A stretch of 64,000 nucleotides of DNA from Cristatella mucedo (lineage: Eukaryota; Bryozoa; Phylactolaemata; Cristatellidae). The notes under the pieces were generated by a model. The model ran no database searches, was not told where the DNA came from, and worked only from the letters and a program-made list of their open reading frames with translations. Position 1 is the first letter of the stretch. The number at the start of each line of letters is the position of its first letter. The translations under genes were made by a program, and so were the position numbers. Of this stretch, positions 25,201 through 36,945 are shown in pieces. The stretch is taken from NCBI GenBank assembly GCA_009760855.2, contig WPIO01000001.1, positions 13,769,001-13,833,000 of the forward strand, in the 5' to 3' direction.

Positions 25201-26497
25201 CTGGTCTAGTCACATGGCACCCGGAGCCATGCTTCCATGCATGTTGTCATCAGAAACTATTATTAATGATGAAGGAATTACAACATCCTGTGTATGCTGA
25301 TTTTGAGAAAGCTTACGCATGCCAAGTATCGTTGCACATGCTATGTCAATACATGCCAATATCTGATCGAGTTTCGGTCGATTGTGTAGCTTTGGGCCAT
25401 GCCAGTGCTGTCGATTACCATACATTGCCTGAGATTGTACCAGTGAATTGGTTTAAATCATGTGGTTGCACTTAAGCATAGTCTGATGCAACGTGTATTT
25501 AAAATTGGAGCGATCAAATTTCTAGGCTTTTTTGCAGCAGAATGCAGTTGGTCCGGGCCATTGCAGTCAATTGCCGTGTCTTGCATGTGAATGCCCGAGG
25601 TAATTGTAATGAAATTGTGCAAGCACACTAGAAGAATAATATTTACAAAGAAGAGTAATGTGCAATCAAATTCGAACTTATTGTATATGATTTCTGGTCT
25701 TTTTTGGCCGATTGTGGTTGCCAAGGAAAAATTCTGTTTTACTTCATCGTTGGTGAAAAGGGCAAAACCCGCATGTAAGCATAAGCTCAAAAAAGTTATG
25801 CTTATATGCATCAGAGGAGGCTATCCCAGTGGAAGTATATATTGGACGTGATTTTTCTTTATAAAAAGAAGCAACATCCGAGTTGATTCACAGAATTCGC
25901 CAAGTCTGTATGGCAGCACTTCATATATATATCGAAAACTATGGAGGTTACTACAGTTACCCGACTTTACCGACCGAATCCTCCTCAGGATCCCGACCTT
26001 ACCACAGATTAAAAACCGACACCGACAAGTTGGCAGTTTTTCATTATACTGGGGCATCAGCAGTTTGAATAATAGTGTTAGTGCAGTCACTCACAGCTGG
26101 AGTTATGATGCCGGCTTGCAAAATTACCTAGATAGTGACATGCTTTTTCTATTTGCGATGATTGCTGCTTTCTAGTCTTATACTGTTTGCCAAATTAACG
26201 TTTTCATTCAACTTACCAAATTTAATGTGCATTCTGTATCTTGCCTTTCTGGTTGCAGTAGCAAAGCAGATATACCAGTGGGTTTATTAGTGCCATTCAA
26301 ATTGTATTGAGTATGGTCGTTTTTTAATCTTGTATGCGTGTTCGTGAACCTCTGGGAGCTAGGTGGAGAAGCTTAGAGAGTCATGGTATAAAGAAGTGGG
26401 TGCATGAGTACTATTTTTCGTTGCAGACATAGATCAGTACTGCAAAGCAGTGACCTTGGCCGACACATACCGAGATCATTACAAGGTCACAGCCTGA
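19280..26497 (+). CDS. RPA3: Replication protein A 14-kDa subunit (RPA3), four exons
   Basis: The exons are 19280-19381, 21671-21742, 24099-24213 and 26427-26497. They join in phase to a 119-residue protein; human RPA3 is 121. The ATG at 19280 opens MAGEANFVATHRVTEPMLRN, matching the family's pattern of an N-terminal strand before an ML..F helix. Exon 2 (SLRFKIKQDGKPVRVQL) and exon 3 (EQILMEVYGVVLNDLSIKA) supply the OB-fold strands; the segment corresponds to the human EISGIVEVVGRV region. Exon 4 ends with the C-terminal helix (IDQYCKAVTLADTYRDHY) that in RPA forms the trimerisation bundle. The protein is the small structural subunit of the heterotrimeric ssDNA-binding complex in nuclear replication and repair. 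It faces MIOS tail to tail. The sequence is quite diverged, but phase, length and gene order agree. Confidence 0.85.
19769..20017 (-). mobile_element. LINE 3'-tail fragment in RPA3 intron 1
   Basis: It shows (ATT)n, the hairpin region (GGGCACTATAAC side) and the CATGCTGACCGTGTGC spacer of the LINE 3' UTR on the - strand. No coding part remains. Confidence 0.75.
20269..20294. repeat. Short perfect inverted repeat
   Basis: GGCTCCACCC, then TTT, then GGGTGGAGCC: a 10-bp stem with a 3-base loop in RPA3 intron 1. No function is evident. Confidence 0.5.
20438..20870 (-). mobile_element. SINE1 copy split by a MITE
   Basis: The SINE1 3' end (20438-20471) and the rest of the element (20745-20870, with GGGTTCGAGTCT on the - strand) are separated by the 273-bp element at 20472-20744. 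Confidence 0.75.
20472..20744. mobile_element. hAT-like MITE with 8-bp target duplication
   Basis: The left end CAGAGGCAGAGCCAGG and the reverse complement of the right end, CATCGGCAGAGCCAGG, form terminal inverted repeats. The flanking 8-bp direct repeat CATAGCAG (20464-20471 and 20745-20752) is the expected hAT target duplication, and the CAGAGGC start is typical of hAT ends. Removing the element restores the SINE1 sequence. It encodes no transposase. Confidence 0.85.
22064..22200 (-). mobile_element. LINE 3'-tail fragment
   Basis: An AAT-rich run, then a GCCCTCATGAACTTATAATC hairpin region and UTR spacer on the - strand, inside RPA3 intron 2. Confidence 0.6.
22880..23560 (+). mobile_element. 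Degenerate LINE copy interrupted by a tail fragment
   Basis: The + strand shows the reverse-transcriptase C-terminal segment (FHQMTT..SSTVKSAHFQLNN after frameshifts). It is broken at 23206-23288 by an inverted LINE tail (AAT-rich run, then ATAACTTAATCTCTTTCTGG). The copy then continues into the TCCTGTGGAGACCGTGCC segment. Confidence 0.7.
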
Positions 26498-26546
26498 CTT
26501 GATCTAAGAAACCAGTAATACAGATCTTCTTTGTACATAATTTAAA

Positions 26547-26552
26547 AATAAA
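26547..26552 (+). terminator. RPA3 poly(A) signal
   Basis: An AATAAA 50 bases after the RPA3 stop and 66 bases before the convergent MIOS stop. Confidence 0.65.
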
Positions 26553-26617
26553 TATATTATATGATCATTGACACAAGAGTAAGTTCAACTAAACAATGTA
26601 CCCCAAGAAGTGAGCAC

Positions 26618-29600
26618 TCAATCGTGTAGGTTGATCTGCTGGACCAGCAATGGTATAGTGTCTATAGCATAGCATTTGCATGTACAGCCACTGACCATGC
26701 ATTCATTGTTGTGCCTACAAAGACAAAAAGTGTGCATGTAGTTTTTTCTTTACAATTTCTTGAAAAAGCCCGCTGAAAAAATGATTGCTCAATAATAAGG
26801 ATATTGAACAATGTCGAAGTCTCCTACAAGCTACATTGTAAACATGCTGATGCTCCGAGCAAAGGTAATCCATAGCAGGTATGACGAAATACTCAATGCC
26901 TTTAAGACTTAGAACATCTTAGAATATTAATTCAAGAAGTAATTGCTTGCCCATCTTAGAAGATTAATTAAAGGACTTATTGCTCGCTCTTCTTGACAAA
27001 TTGGTAAGGCGAGTGCCTTAACCACTGGCCCAAATCTTGGTGTTTTATCACCTGATACCAAGATAAATTCAGTAAAGAAGTCTTAAAACACAATGCTGAA
27101 AGCATTAATTGAATTAAAGCACGTGCAAACAAGATGTGAAAGTACAGCCCCGAGGCAAGATTGGTGCTGGCTATTTGCCATTGCAGCTCTAGGCTAAGAA
27201 CCTAAGGACAAGGTCATTTATGCATGTCATGACATGAGCAACTGGGGTAAATCAGCTTAAGAAAACGTGTACGATTCATCCTGATGGTCACGTCAATATC
27301 ATACGTCGGCAAAGATTCTCTATAGGCTAGTGTAAGGCATTGGAAGACATCTCGAAAAGTACCTTTAAATTGACCTTGGTCGAGACAGCAACTCAAAAAT
27401 TGCTGACTGAAAGGACGTGCCACCATTATACTGCCTACTGCTTGCAGTGATACCACTAATCATTTGGCCATTATTTCTATAAACATCTGTAAAGTGCCTA
27501 GAAAGAGATCAATTCTCTGAGGGTGCTATACAATTGTATTATTATTATTACCATTTAAGAATGGCCAAAGTATAGCAGACCGGCAGCATCCCTTCACTTC
27601 GCCCATGCCACTGAAATGCACGGTCCTATTCTACCACAACTTTCTCCACCACAGCTGAGGATAGTAGTACCTTTCATCATCCGGTCGGTATTGAATGAGG
27701 TCTTCATACCGAGATGCCCAACTAATTCGTGTCACTTGGTTAAAATGGGACAATCGCGTCATCACAAGAGAATTCTCTCGCCCGTTAACTTACAAGTAAA
27801 GGAATTCACAGTATGGCAGCGTGCTCGGTTGGCCATTTCCATCGGCTGCATAACTAGTTGGATATTAATATAATTTACCAATTGGCATATGAAGCTGCAA
27901 CGTGCACTCTCATAATTGACAGTTAACGCTGACATAAAAAATTAATATAAATTTAAAGATGGTCATCACATACATATGTTCCACGCAAGCAACTCAATCC
28001 TGATTTGCGCCCTACTGCTGACGAATAAAATTAGATTTAGGTGGGCTTTATAAGAAAGCACCTCACCTATGACAAGGTCAAACAGGGATTTTGAGCACCG
28101 GACGGCCCAGATCGTGGTATATAGTTGCACATATAGTCTTTGCCGGACAGCAGACCAGGCTCACCAGCTTGGCTGGGCTTACCATTAGGTCACGGGACAC
28201 CCAGGCCCAAATTGTAATACAATACTGAAATTTCCCGATATTTTTCGGTGACATAAGCCAGCGCTGTCATAATGCACATTAGGACAGTTATTTCACTAAA
28301 AAATGGAAGGAGCACGGTAAAAAGTCGGGCAACTATAGCAACAAGCAATGAAGGTACCAGCTACGCACTGACTAAAAAGTCACATTACAAGCCGAGCTTG
28401 GGTTCTGATTCGAAGGCTATTATACGCACATGCCGAGCATGCGTGCACGCTAGCCACTTACCCAAACCATTCACGCAAATGTCCAGCGTGACCACCATGC
28501 CTGCAGCTCTGACACCAAGCAAACCAGTCATCAGCGCGTCCTGGAAAATAGCGATGCTTAGGCCACGACCACGAAGCAGCGCGGCCCATCACAGGCGGCA
28601 GCAGCACGGTCAGCAGGCAGAGGACAACCAAGAGCAGCTGGCGAGAGCAGTGAACCAGCAGACCCAGCTTAACCTACCGTAGGCATGATCATGGACCGGC
28701 TGCCGGGCAAGCGTCAGAGACGTCCCCATGCTCATCAGGCACAGCGAGCACCGCGGAAGCGGTTTCCTGCACTCGACGCACACGCTAACCTGCAACGTAC
28801 GGGCACTGTCGTCCACAGATCAACAGGCTATGCGGCCACGGCAGTGCGATTGTGACCCATAAGCTAACCAACCGCCAGGCGACGAACAAGACAAACGACC
28901 GCTCTCTATGCTGTGCTTTGCCAACAGATTTTTCTCTCTGCTGACTAATGACAAGTGCATCCGGACACAGTTTCAAGGGCCAACGCTGGCCGGCCCCATA
29001 GCTGGCTCACTAGGCTGCTTGCAGCAACACGGTGGCCGGTACATTAACACTAGCTCCCCTGGAAGGCTGCGGTCTAAGCATGACAAGAGGACAAGCGACT
29101 CTTGGCAGGTCCTGCTTTGACAGAGAGGCAGTTGGCAAGCTCGACCCAGGGCTCAGCGTACGGGGGCCATGCCTCCGGTGGCGGCTGCTTTTGCGGTAGA
29201 TCCTTTGCTCCAGATACCGCGGGCCGTCAAACTCGTCCGACTACTTCTGCACCACCGGGCGGTGAGCAATGAATGAGCCACCGATCGCAGCAATTGTACA
29301 CAGCAGCCACCTTCCATTTCAACGTCATGCTGTCAGAGTTTCAAGAGTAGAGTATGAGCATAATTTAGCAGAAGGCCTAGCGCTCCATGACACCTGCAGT
29401 GGCGGCGCCGGGGCTAGCTGGGATCTAGCTTAGAACCGCTCTCAAACACTCGCCCTTCGGACAGTGGCCAGCTAACGAAAAACTCAGTGAGCTTGCAGAC
29501 ACCGGCACTCCTGCAGCCCACAGCAAATCAGAATTGGTGACAAAAAGACGTCATTAGCCCAGCTTTGGACAATGCCAATGGTCGGAGCCAGCAGGAGGCT

Positions 29601-31513
29601 GGATGTCACGTCCACCAATTTGAATGCCCATTAACGAGCAAATAAATACAAGTGTGAAACTGCTACTTTTTTGTTTAGAGAATTCTTTCAAGCGGGGCTT
29701 AGTCTGCAGCCAATAGCCAGTCTCTAGTGAATCGACTAGGTGGGCGTGAGGCTGTTTTACCAGCGATTGGGCTTACCAATCTCTGTGCCGGTCCTTGGGA
29801 TAGCGCTAGACAAGTATTGGTTGTTTTTCGGCTCCAAACCCTCATGCCCACTCCCCCCCCCCCCTTGCCGAGGTGGTGGCATTCCTAGGCTACCGGTAAC
29901 GGCTGGCCGAATGTTGGCTGCTCTCGAAAGCCAGGCACATGCTATCAGCTGCTGCAGCAGCAGCAGCATGTCAGCAAACACCGAGAAGGGGTTTGCTTCC
30001 GGAGGCTTGCTACCTTGGTGAGCCGTAATGGCTCACTAGGTAAGGCGGTTGCTTTTCACGACCTCGGCCCCGAGGTCGTGGGTTCCAATCCTGTGGTAGG
30101 CGATCCTTTATCGCCACTGCAAGTAGTGGTGATAGACACTGCAAGCAGTGGTGATAGCCGTAAAGGCTCTTCTGTCGCTATACAAAAAGAGGCTGTTTAA
30201 TCAGCTAGTACTTTTTTAGCTTCGTTGAAATGCATAGTACGAGAACAGGCCGACTTCGCAGTAAACTATCGCAAGCGTTATGCAATTGCGATTATTGCTT
30301 AACATAACAGTATTGCATTTTGGAAGAAGCACATGCTTGCATTTGCTAAAGACATACCCCTTCAATATCCTCAGGATCAGGTAAGCATAGTTTGACTATG
30401 CAACAAAGGTACCTAATGCTATAGTCTATGCAGATGCAACCATCAAGGCATACTGGCATTATTCATCTGTATTGTGGGCATGAGGCACAACAAACAAATT
30501 AAAAACAAAATTACAACACAAGTTTTACGGCACGGAGAAACTCGAATTGAACATGCATCATCAAACTGAGTCCGGAAGAGGCCAGCCAAGGGGCTCTGCA
30601 GTAGCTCTGCGGTGCTCAGCAGAGCTACCGGCTCTATTTTCCCTACATATATCCATCCTCCTAGGAGGGCAGGGCAAAGACTTCCACGATGTTCAGCGAG
30701 CAGACAAAACACAGCAGCCCTCAGAGACCCGGTTGGACAGGTGTGCAAGCATTTCCCTACAGACGACGACTAAGCCGCCGAGTGGCCTCGAAAAGCCATT
30801 CGAGCAATCAACCCATCAGCAAACAGCTGGGATGGACGGGAGCGCACTGCCCGTCCATCCACAGCTGCTGCTGCTTCACTTTCTCAACTGTCCACCTGAC
30901 TCAGCTAGCTATGCCTCTCACGCTCTCTTTGTTTCGCGAGTTTAAGTCAGCTGGCACGTCGCATTCGCACCGAGTGTTACTGAGGCTTTCAGTGTGCCAA
31001 AGAAAACTCTCCAGTGTAACACCCACTCAGTCCTCGTGGCTTTGCGGCGTTACAGATGGAGATACATTAGCTAACCTTTTTTTAGTGAATTATACGTAGG
31101 AACTGCTTAAAAATCAGGGTCAAAGGTATACAGTACACATGCAAACACAACAAGCTGCCTCGCTTTTTTCAGTCACAGAGGCACAGGACAGCTGCAGCCA
31201 GCCCCAACATGCACAGTCTGCACATGGACTGCCAGGCATAAGCACCACAAACACATTCCCATACACCACACATGCAAACGCACACACGCATGCGCACACA
31301 CACGCACACACACGTGCACTAGCCTTACGAGTACACACGCACCAAGGATAAATACACACCTTTAGCTTGGAAGGCGGGTTTCCGCCGTATGTAGAGTAGG
31401 CACGGCGCTGACGCGAGTCCCCGTGGATGGCTGGTTTGCCACAGTAGTTGCACATAATAAATATTTCCTTGCTTCTCTCCCACTGCTTCCGGAAGAAGAT
31501 GTCAAAATCGGCT
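26618..31513 (-). CDS. MIOS: MIOS exons 20-23: C-terminal zinc-binding domain
   Basis: Exons: 31360-31513 ([10 protein letters not shown] and CNYCGKPA), 28678-28789 ([20 protein letters not shown]), 28462-28540 ([20 protein letters not shown]) and 26618-26714 ([12 protein letters not shown], ending LHD and TGA). The cysteine and histidine ligand pairs of the MIOS C-terminal RING-like domain are all present and in order. In the last exon the family's ECPVxxC appears as ECMVSGC, a proline-to-methionine change. The segment between LCLMSMG and the WF motif is shorter than in human. The final exon lies 120 bp from the RPA3 stop on the opposite strand. Confidence 0.92.
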
Positions 31514-34500
31514 CTACATTATGAAGAAAAGTGAAGGCACTTACAATCGACGATGGCTGGGTGGACGGGGGGGGGGGGGGGGGGTGGGGGGAGCATCCAA
31601 ATGAGCACTTACTTTACTACACAAATACACCTAGGCAGGGACAGCGGTGAAGAGTCGAGATAAAAGGGACCGAATGGAGAACTCCGTCAGGCAGCAGCAG
31701 CCTACCAGCCACCTCATATCTTGTTTGACTAAGTCAAATGCTACCTGCTTGCCTTGTGTCGATAGTTAAGCTGTGAAAATCTCACAGATAAATTAGCTAC
31801 CAAAAAGACTAAAATGGCTAACGCTGAAAAGGAAGGGAGAGATGATGCTGAGAGTGATAGAGACGGGACAAGACTTAACAGCAGTTACGAACAAACCTCA
31901 AAGTTGCTCAGATCAGGACAAATGACTAAAAAACAAGTCGGCAAAAACAATTTGCTGAGCAAACAAATTACTGCTAAGCCATGGGGTGCTACACACGACC
32001 AACTAGTTACTAAGCCTAATCCCAACAGCTCTACGCTCCTGTGAATCATCCGGACTGTATTCTTCGTTTTCGATCTATTTATTTATGCTTTTTAGTAAAC
32101 AACCCCGTGGGTCAACGTCATTATCATCATACATAGATCTTCAAGGCCAGGCTTAGCTCCTTCCCACCTAGCTGAGCCACAACAGAATCAGCCTTCTCGA
32201 CCCTCGGGTCCCCCAAGTATTATCTATTAACTGCTCAATTTTTTCGCTTAAATGATCTACACGACTGGGAATTTTTTGCTCAGCAGGTCCCAGACTTGAC
32301 TACCCTTCTGCGGTCCTTGAACAAAAATGCAACTAATCCTACTGAAGCTGTTCCTTGAACTTCTTTCCAGCAGTCGCTGCTGCTAGATCTCTGCTACTCA
32401 CTCCATCAAGTGCTGCCAATTCAGCAATGTCTTAAATTTTTTCTGGTGAGTGAGATTATGCTGTTGGCTCTCAATTGTGCAGCAAAGTACTTCGGCTACT
32501 CACTCTGTGCTCTCCGTATCTCACATCTCCAGATCGTGAGGAGCAGGTTAAAAGTAACTTTTGTGGAGAGGCTGCTTTCTCTTAACTGCATTGGTTTAAC
32601 TCAAGCAGGCTAGCAGCAACAAAACTATACACCTCTGTAGCCGTGGTCATGCCAGTACTTCAACACACACGGTCAATGAGAACATCACAGATCTCGTAGC
32701 CAAGAAAGTATTTACTCATACGTGCACAAATTTTGCTGGAAGTCAAACTTGCCAAAAAATGTATTCGACATGCAAAATGAAAAACCGACCCTTCACTTTT
32801 TCAAACTTCCACTTTTCTTGACAACCCTGTTAGCACTGGCGATGGCTTCACGCTAAATCACTTACCTCAGTTCAAAGAATTTCCACTCGTTTAGCAAATG
32901 GCGGTAACTGAAACGACAAGCGAAACTACTTGTCAGTGCCACCTATTGACTTGCGAAGATGGAGTCACAAACAAAAGAAGAGCGGCAATGCAAACACATA
33001 CAAACAATGGCATGCCAAGATCAAGGGAAAACCTGACCAAGCCCACGACATCAAGTCACAGAAAGACGGATGAGGAGCAACTGTTGGCAATCTGCCAGGT
33101 GCACCTCGTCCAACCAGAATAATATGGCAATAGTGGAATATTAAGGTGAAGGATCACAGGAAAATCTACACCGGCAATAGCACAACAATTATTAAAACCA
33201 AATAGATATTTAATTATAACAATTTTAATAGGTCGTTTGTATAAGGGTGCTAAATCTCTACCTCGGCTTTTTCAACTTACAGCAGGAGAAGCAATAGCCA
33301 AAGCTAATGCGAAATGCATAGTATCATGCTTCGACAATCATGCTAATGAATTAATAGGCAAACCTAGCCTCACTTAGACACCGAACTGCCTAACCCTCAA
33401 AAAGGGCTCAGCCAGCATTTCTAAGGTAGCCACTTCATCAAACTCATGAATGTCTTTTTCCAAAACTACCTTTCACTGGATGACTACAACAGCTCTATAG
33501 TCAAGTATGGCTCTTTCAGCTACATCACATAAAAAAAATTTGGAATAGTAAGACAAGAATATCCCAGCCAAACTGGTCCATGCATTTATGATGTGCCGTC
33601 TAGATTTCTCCAACTCACTACTAGACTTCCTAACAATGCAATAAGATGCTTGAAGTTGGTGCAAAACTCTGCAGCTAGGCATCTGTCTGTCATGAAAGTC
33701 AAAACTGCCATATTACGCAGCTTCTCACTAACCAGGAGTGGCTCACTATCAAATGGGGCATCGATTTCAAGGTTCTGTCACTCACTTTTAGATTCTTTCA
33801 TTCTCTTGCTCCGGCCTATCTCGTCGAAGTACTTCCTCATTAGGCTCCGAATCAAACCAGCTGCTTTTCTGACTCATACTCAACTTCGTGCCTAGGAGCA
33901 ACCTCAAATCCTTTGGAGACCGTGCCTTCGTGCATGTGCTCCTAAAGGCTAGAACTCACAACCATTCGACATAGCCCAGGAGGTAAGGTGCTCGCTCTTC
34001 ACGACCGATGTCGTGGGTTCGAATCTTGCATTTGGGCGATCCTTTATAGCCAACAGCATGTGGTGTTGAGTTGATAAATCTCTTCTGCCTTTATACAAAT
34101 GAGGCTGTTAAATCAGCTAAGATTGTTTGCTAGAAATCCACCTGTTCCTCACAGCCTTTGCTCTGGCCATTGTTATAGTTCTCTGTGTATTTAAATATAA
34201 ATAAATAAATAAAATTCATTTGTATAGTGCCCCAAGAGAACTTAATCTCTATTCAGGCGCTTCACATATGCCTCGTGGCTCGAGCCCACGACCTCAGCCA
34301 GACCTTGGTCGGGCGAGCACCTTAAACCGCTGGACCAACCCAGCTCGGCACTTACGTGTGTAGAAATTGTGTATGTTAGCACTAACCAATTGCTATAATT
34401 TCTTTCCAGACAATGGCAAGTACCTTGAAAGAGCTGTTGTTCTCTCCAGGTGATATACCAATGTTTTACCAGTATTATTTATTGGCAGAGGGCAAATAAA

Positions 34501-36872
34501 TATGACTGGTATGTGAGGTCTCGCAACTGTTAAAAATAATAGCAGCTTGCTCTCAGTAATAACCACTGTGCCCCCGTGCTAATCGCTATGCATACATGCT
34601 CTCAGAGTGGTGTCTGTAGGCTGCAGCAGCATATCGATTCTTGCATGATATGCAAGACAACAACCAGATGGTGTCACGACGACTGCCTCGAAAAAACGAA
34701 GGATGTTAATGACATAACCATGTCAAAAAAGTTGTCCTTACTAAAGACGTTGGTGTTGGTAAAAGCAGTACATGCAGTCAAATTTCTCCACCCACTTTCA
34801 AGGCCTGCCAGTTGAACTCGGTCATAAGTACGTAGCCGAACTGCTACATACGCAGCATCCCTCGCCCCCACCCTCATATCAACTTGGCGAAGTTACTCAG
34901 CCGGTTCGTTTCCTTCACACAAATATGGTAAACCAGAGGCTTCGGCAATATCATGGTCACTCTGTACTTTCCAAAAACTACTTCAATGGCAATCGTAGCT
35001 AAGGCCACGGCGATTGCATTCCTTTAATCGATTACGAGTGCACAGCAGCGCTGCTTCAGGGACTAAAGTGCTATCTTCTTGGACCGCTATCTTCTTGGAC
35101 CGGCACGAATCGTGCAGCAGGTACCGTCTGTGGGCACCGATGACAGTAGACATAATGGTTGCAGCTCAGGACCCAAATGCAATAAAAACCTACATTCATG
35201 CAGTAAATCCAGATTCTGCTCGGGCAAGTGAGTAGCCGTTAACAGCAGAAGCCCTAAGCCCTTTGCTAAGATGGGTAGAATGATATCCAAATAGCTTTAT
35301 TGGTTGAGCACTAGCCCAGTAAACCATTCGCGACGATTCCCACTGGAGGCACTTTTTTGGTCCAGGTCCATTGCCTGAGCATTTCGCAGCACCAATTTTC
35401 AAATTTCTGTGGGCGACAGATGTCTCTGCTAGAAGGTTCACAACTCGAACAGCAATGGTGTCTACTCTTCGGTCGCTACCGATTGCTAATATATAGACTT
35501 CTACATGTAACTCCGTAAAAGTGTGAGGACTCTGGGCTTGCTATATCAAAGCGTCTCCGAAAGTACACCCAAAGGCCAGGCAATAATTTCAGTGAGCAAT
35601 CACAATCCAATACCGTGAATTGCATGTAACAATAATAAGTATTATTTTTTGTAATAAATCGAAAGCCGTGGCTGACTCACAATAGTAATCTAGCTGGCTC
35701 ATTGAGCAGCCGTCTCGACAAGCTACACAGACTCCATCGTCGGTCTGTTTTACAGGAGCACTGTTTGTCACACCCTCTTTCATTCTACGCTGCAAGCCGT
35801 GTGTCTAGCAAGAAACACGGCAAAACTGACCGACTCGCACGCATTCCAAGTGCAGAATTATAAATTAAAAGCCAGAGCAAACAACCGCCGAGCACTTACT
35901 TTTGGACCCAGTGTTCCACTCGAACGTCTTCTAATGCCACAGAATTAGGAAACGAATGGGCGACAGCCAGAGAAGCAGTCTGCACGTCACCGGTGAGATC
36001 GACATAGGCCTGAAGAAGGTCGATACCATCGCTCTCGAGCCCTACAGAATGGGCAGTTCAATTTCGCATTTCAGAAGAACGACAAAAGCACGATCCGTGA
36101 GTTCAATTTCGCATTTCAGAAAAACAACAAAAGCACGATCTGTGAGACACAGTAATGGCGATCAAGTCTATTCAAGCAAACATACACACAAAAGCTAATG
36201 GCCTCCAAAGTACATTGCCAAAACATGGCCAGTGAAAGTCACCGTGAGAAGACCTATGGATAGTGCATCAGCCAACTACCATTTCTGCACTTTGGTGCTA
36301 CAGAATAAATAGTGTGCATATGACTGATGACTGTCGTGGCCAGAAGCATCTCTGGGACTAACGCAACCGAAAACAAACAAATCAAATACCTGGAAATCAT
36401 GTGGTATTACCATATCAGAGTAGCAGGTAAGGTGCAAAAAGTCCTGCAGAATTCAGATGCCAACGAAAAGCATATGCATATTAGCCAACTAGATAGCAGT
36501 TAGCTAAAAAATTTCCACAACAAAGAGCTGGTGCCAGCATAGGCACACCAAAGGACTGAAGCCCCCTCTTATCAGGCTGAAGCCTCTCTTACCATGCTGA
36601 ACCCTGCCCCAGATGAGCATCCCACCAGCTTCGTGCTTGGCTGCATGCCCAATCAAACATATCCATCTCTGCTGTGATTGATCACCTCGGTCGAGTTCGA
36701 TGTACAGCTATCCCCCATAAAAGCCTCAGCCATTAAACAATATTCTGGTTATCACTCCAAAAGATCAATACTAGAATCACAAATAAGCCCCAAAGAGTCG
36801 GACGCTAATGGCTTCACTATACATACGAATCCAGAAAGGCACGACATGATCAAGACATGTGATCAATCGACA

Positions 36873-36945
<73 letters not shown>

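Noticed and set aside
25197-25475. 92-codon ATG frame in RPA3 intron 3
   Set aside because: No recognisable domain, and the opposite strand is equally open.
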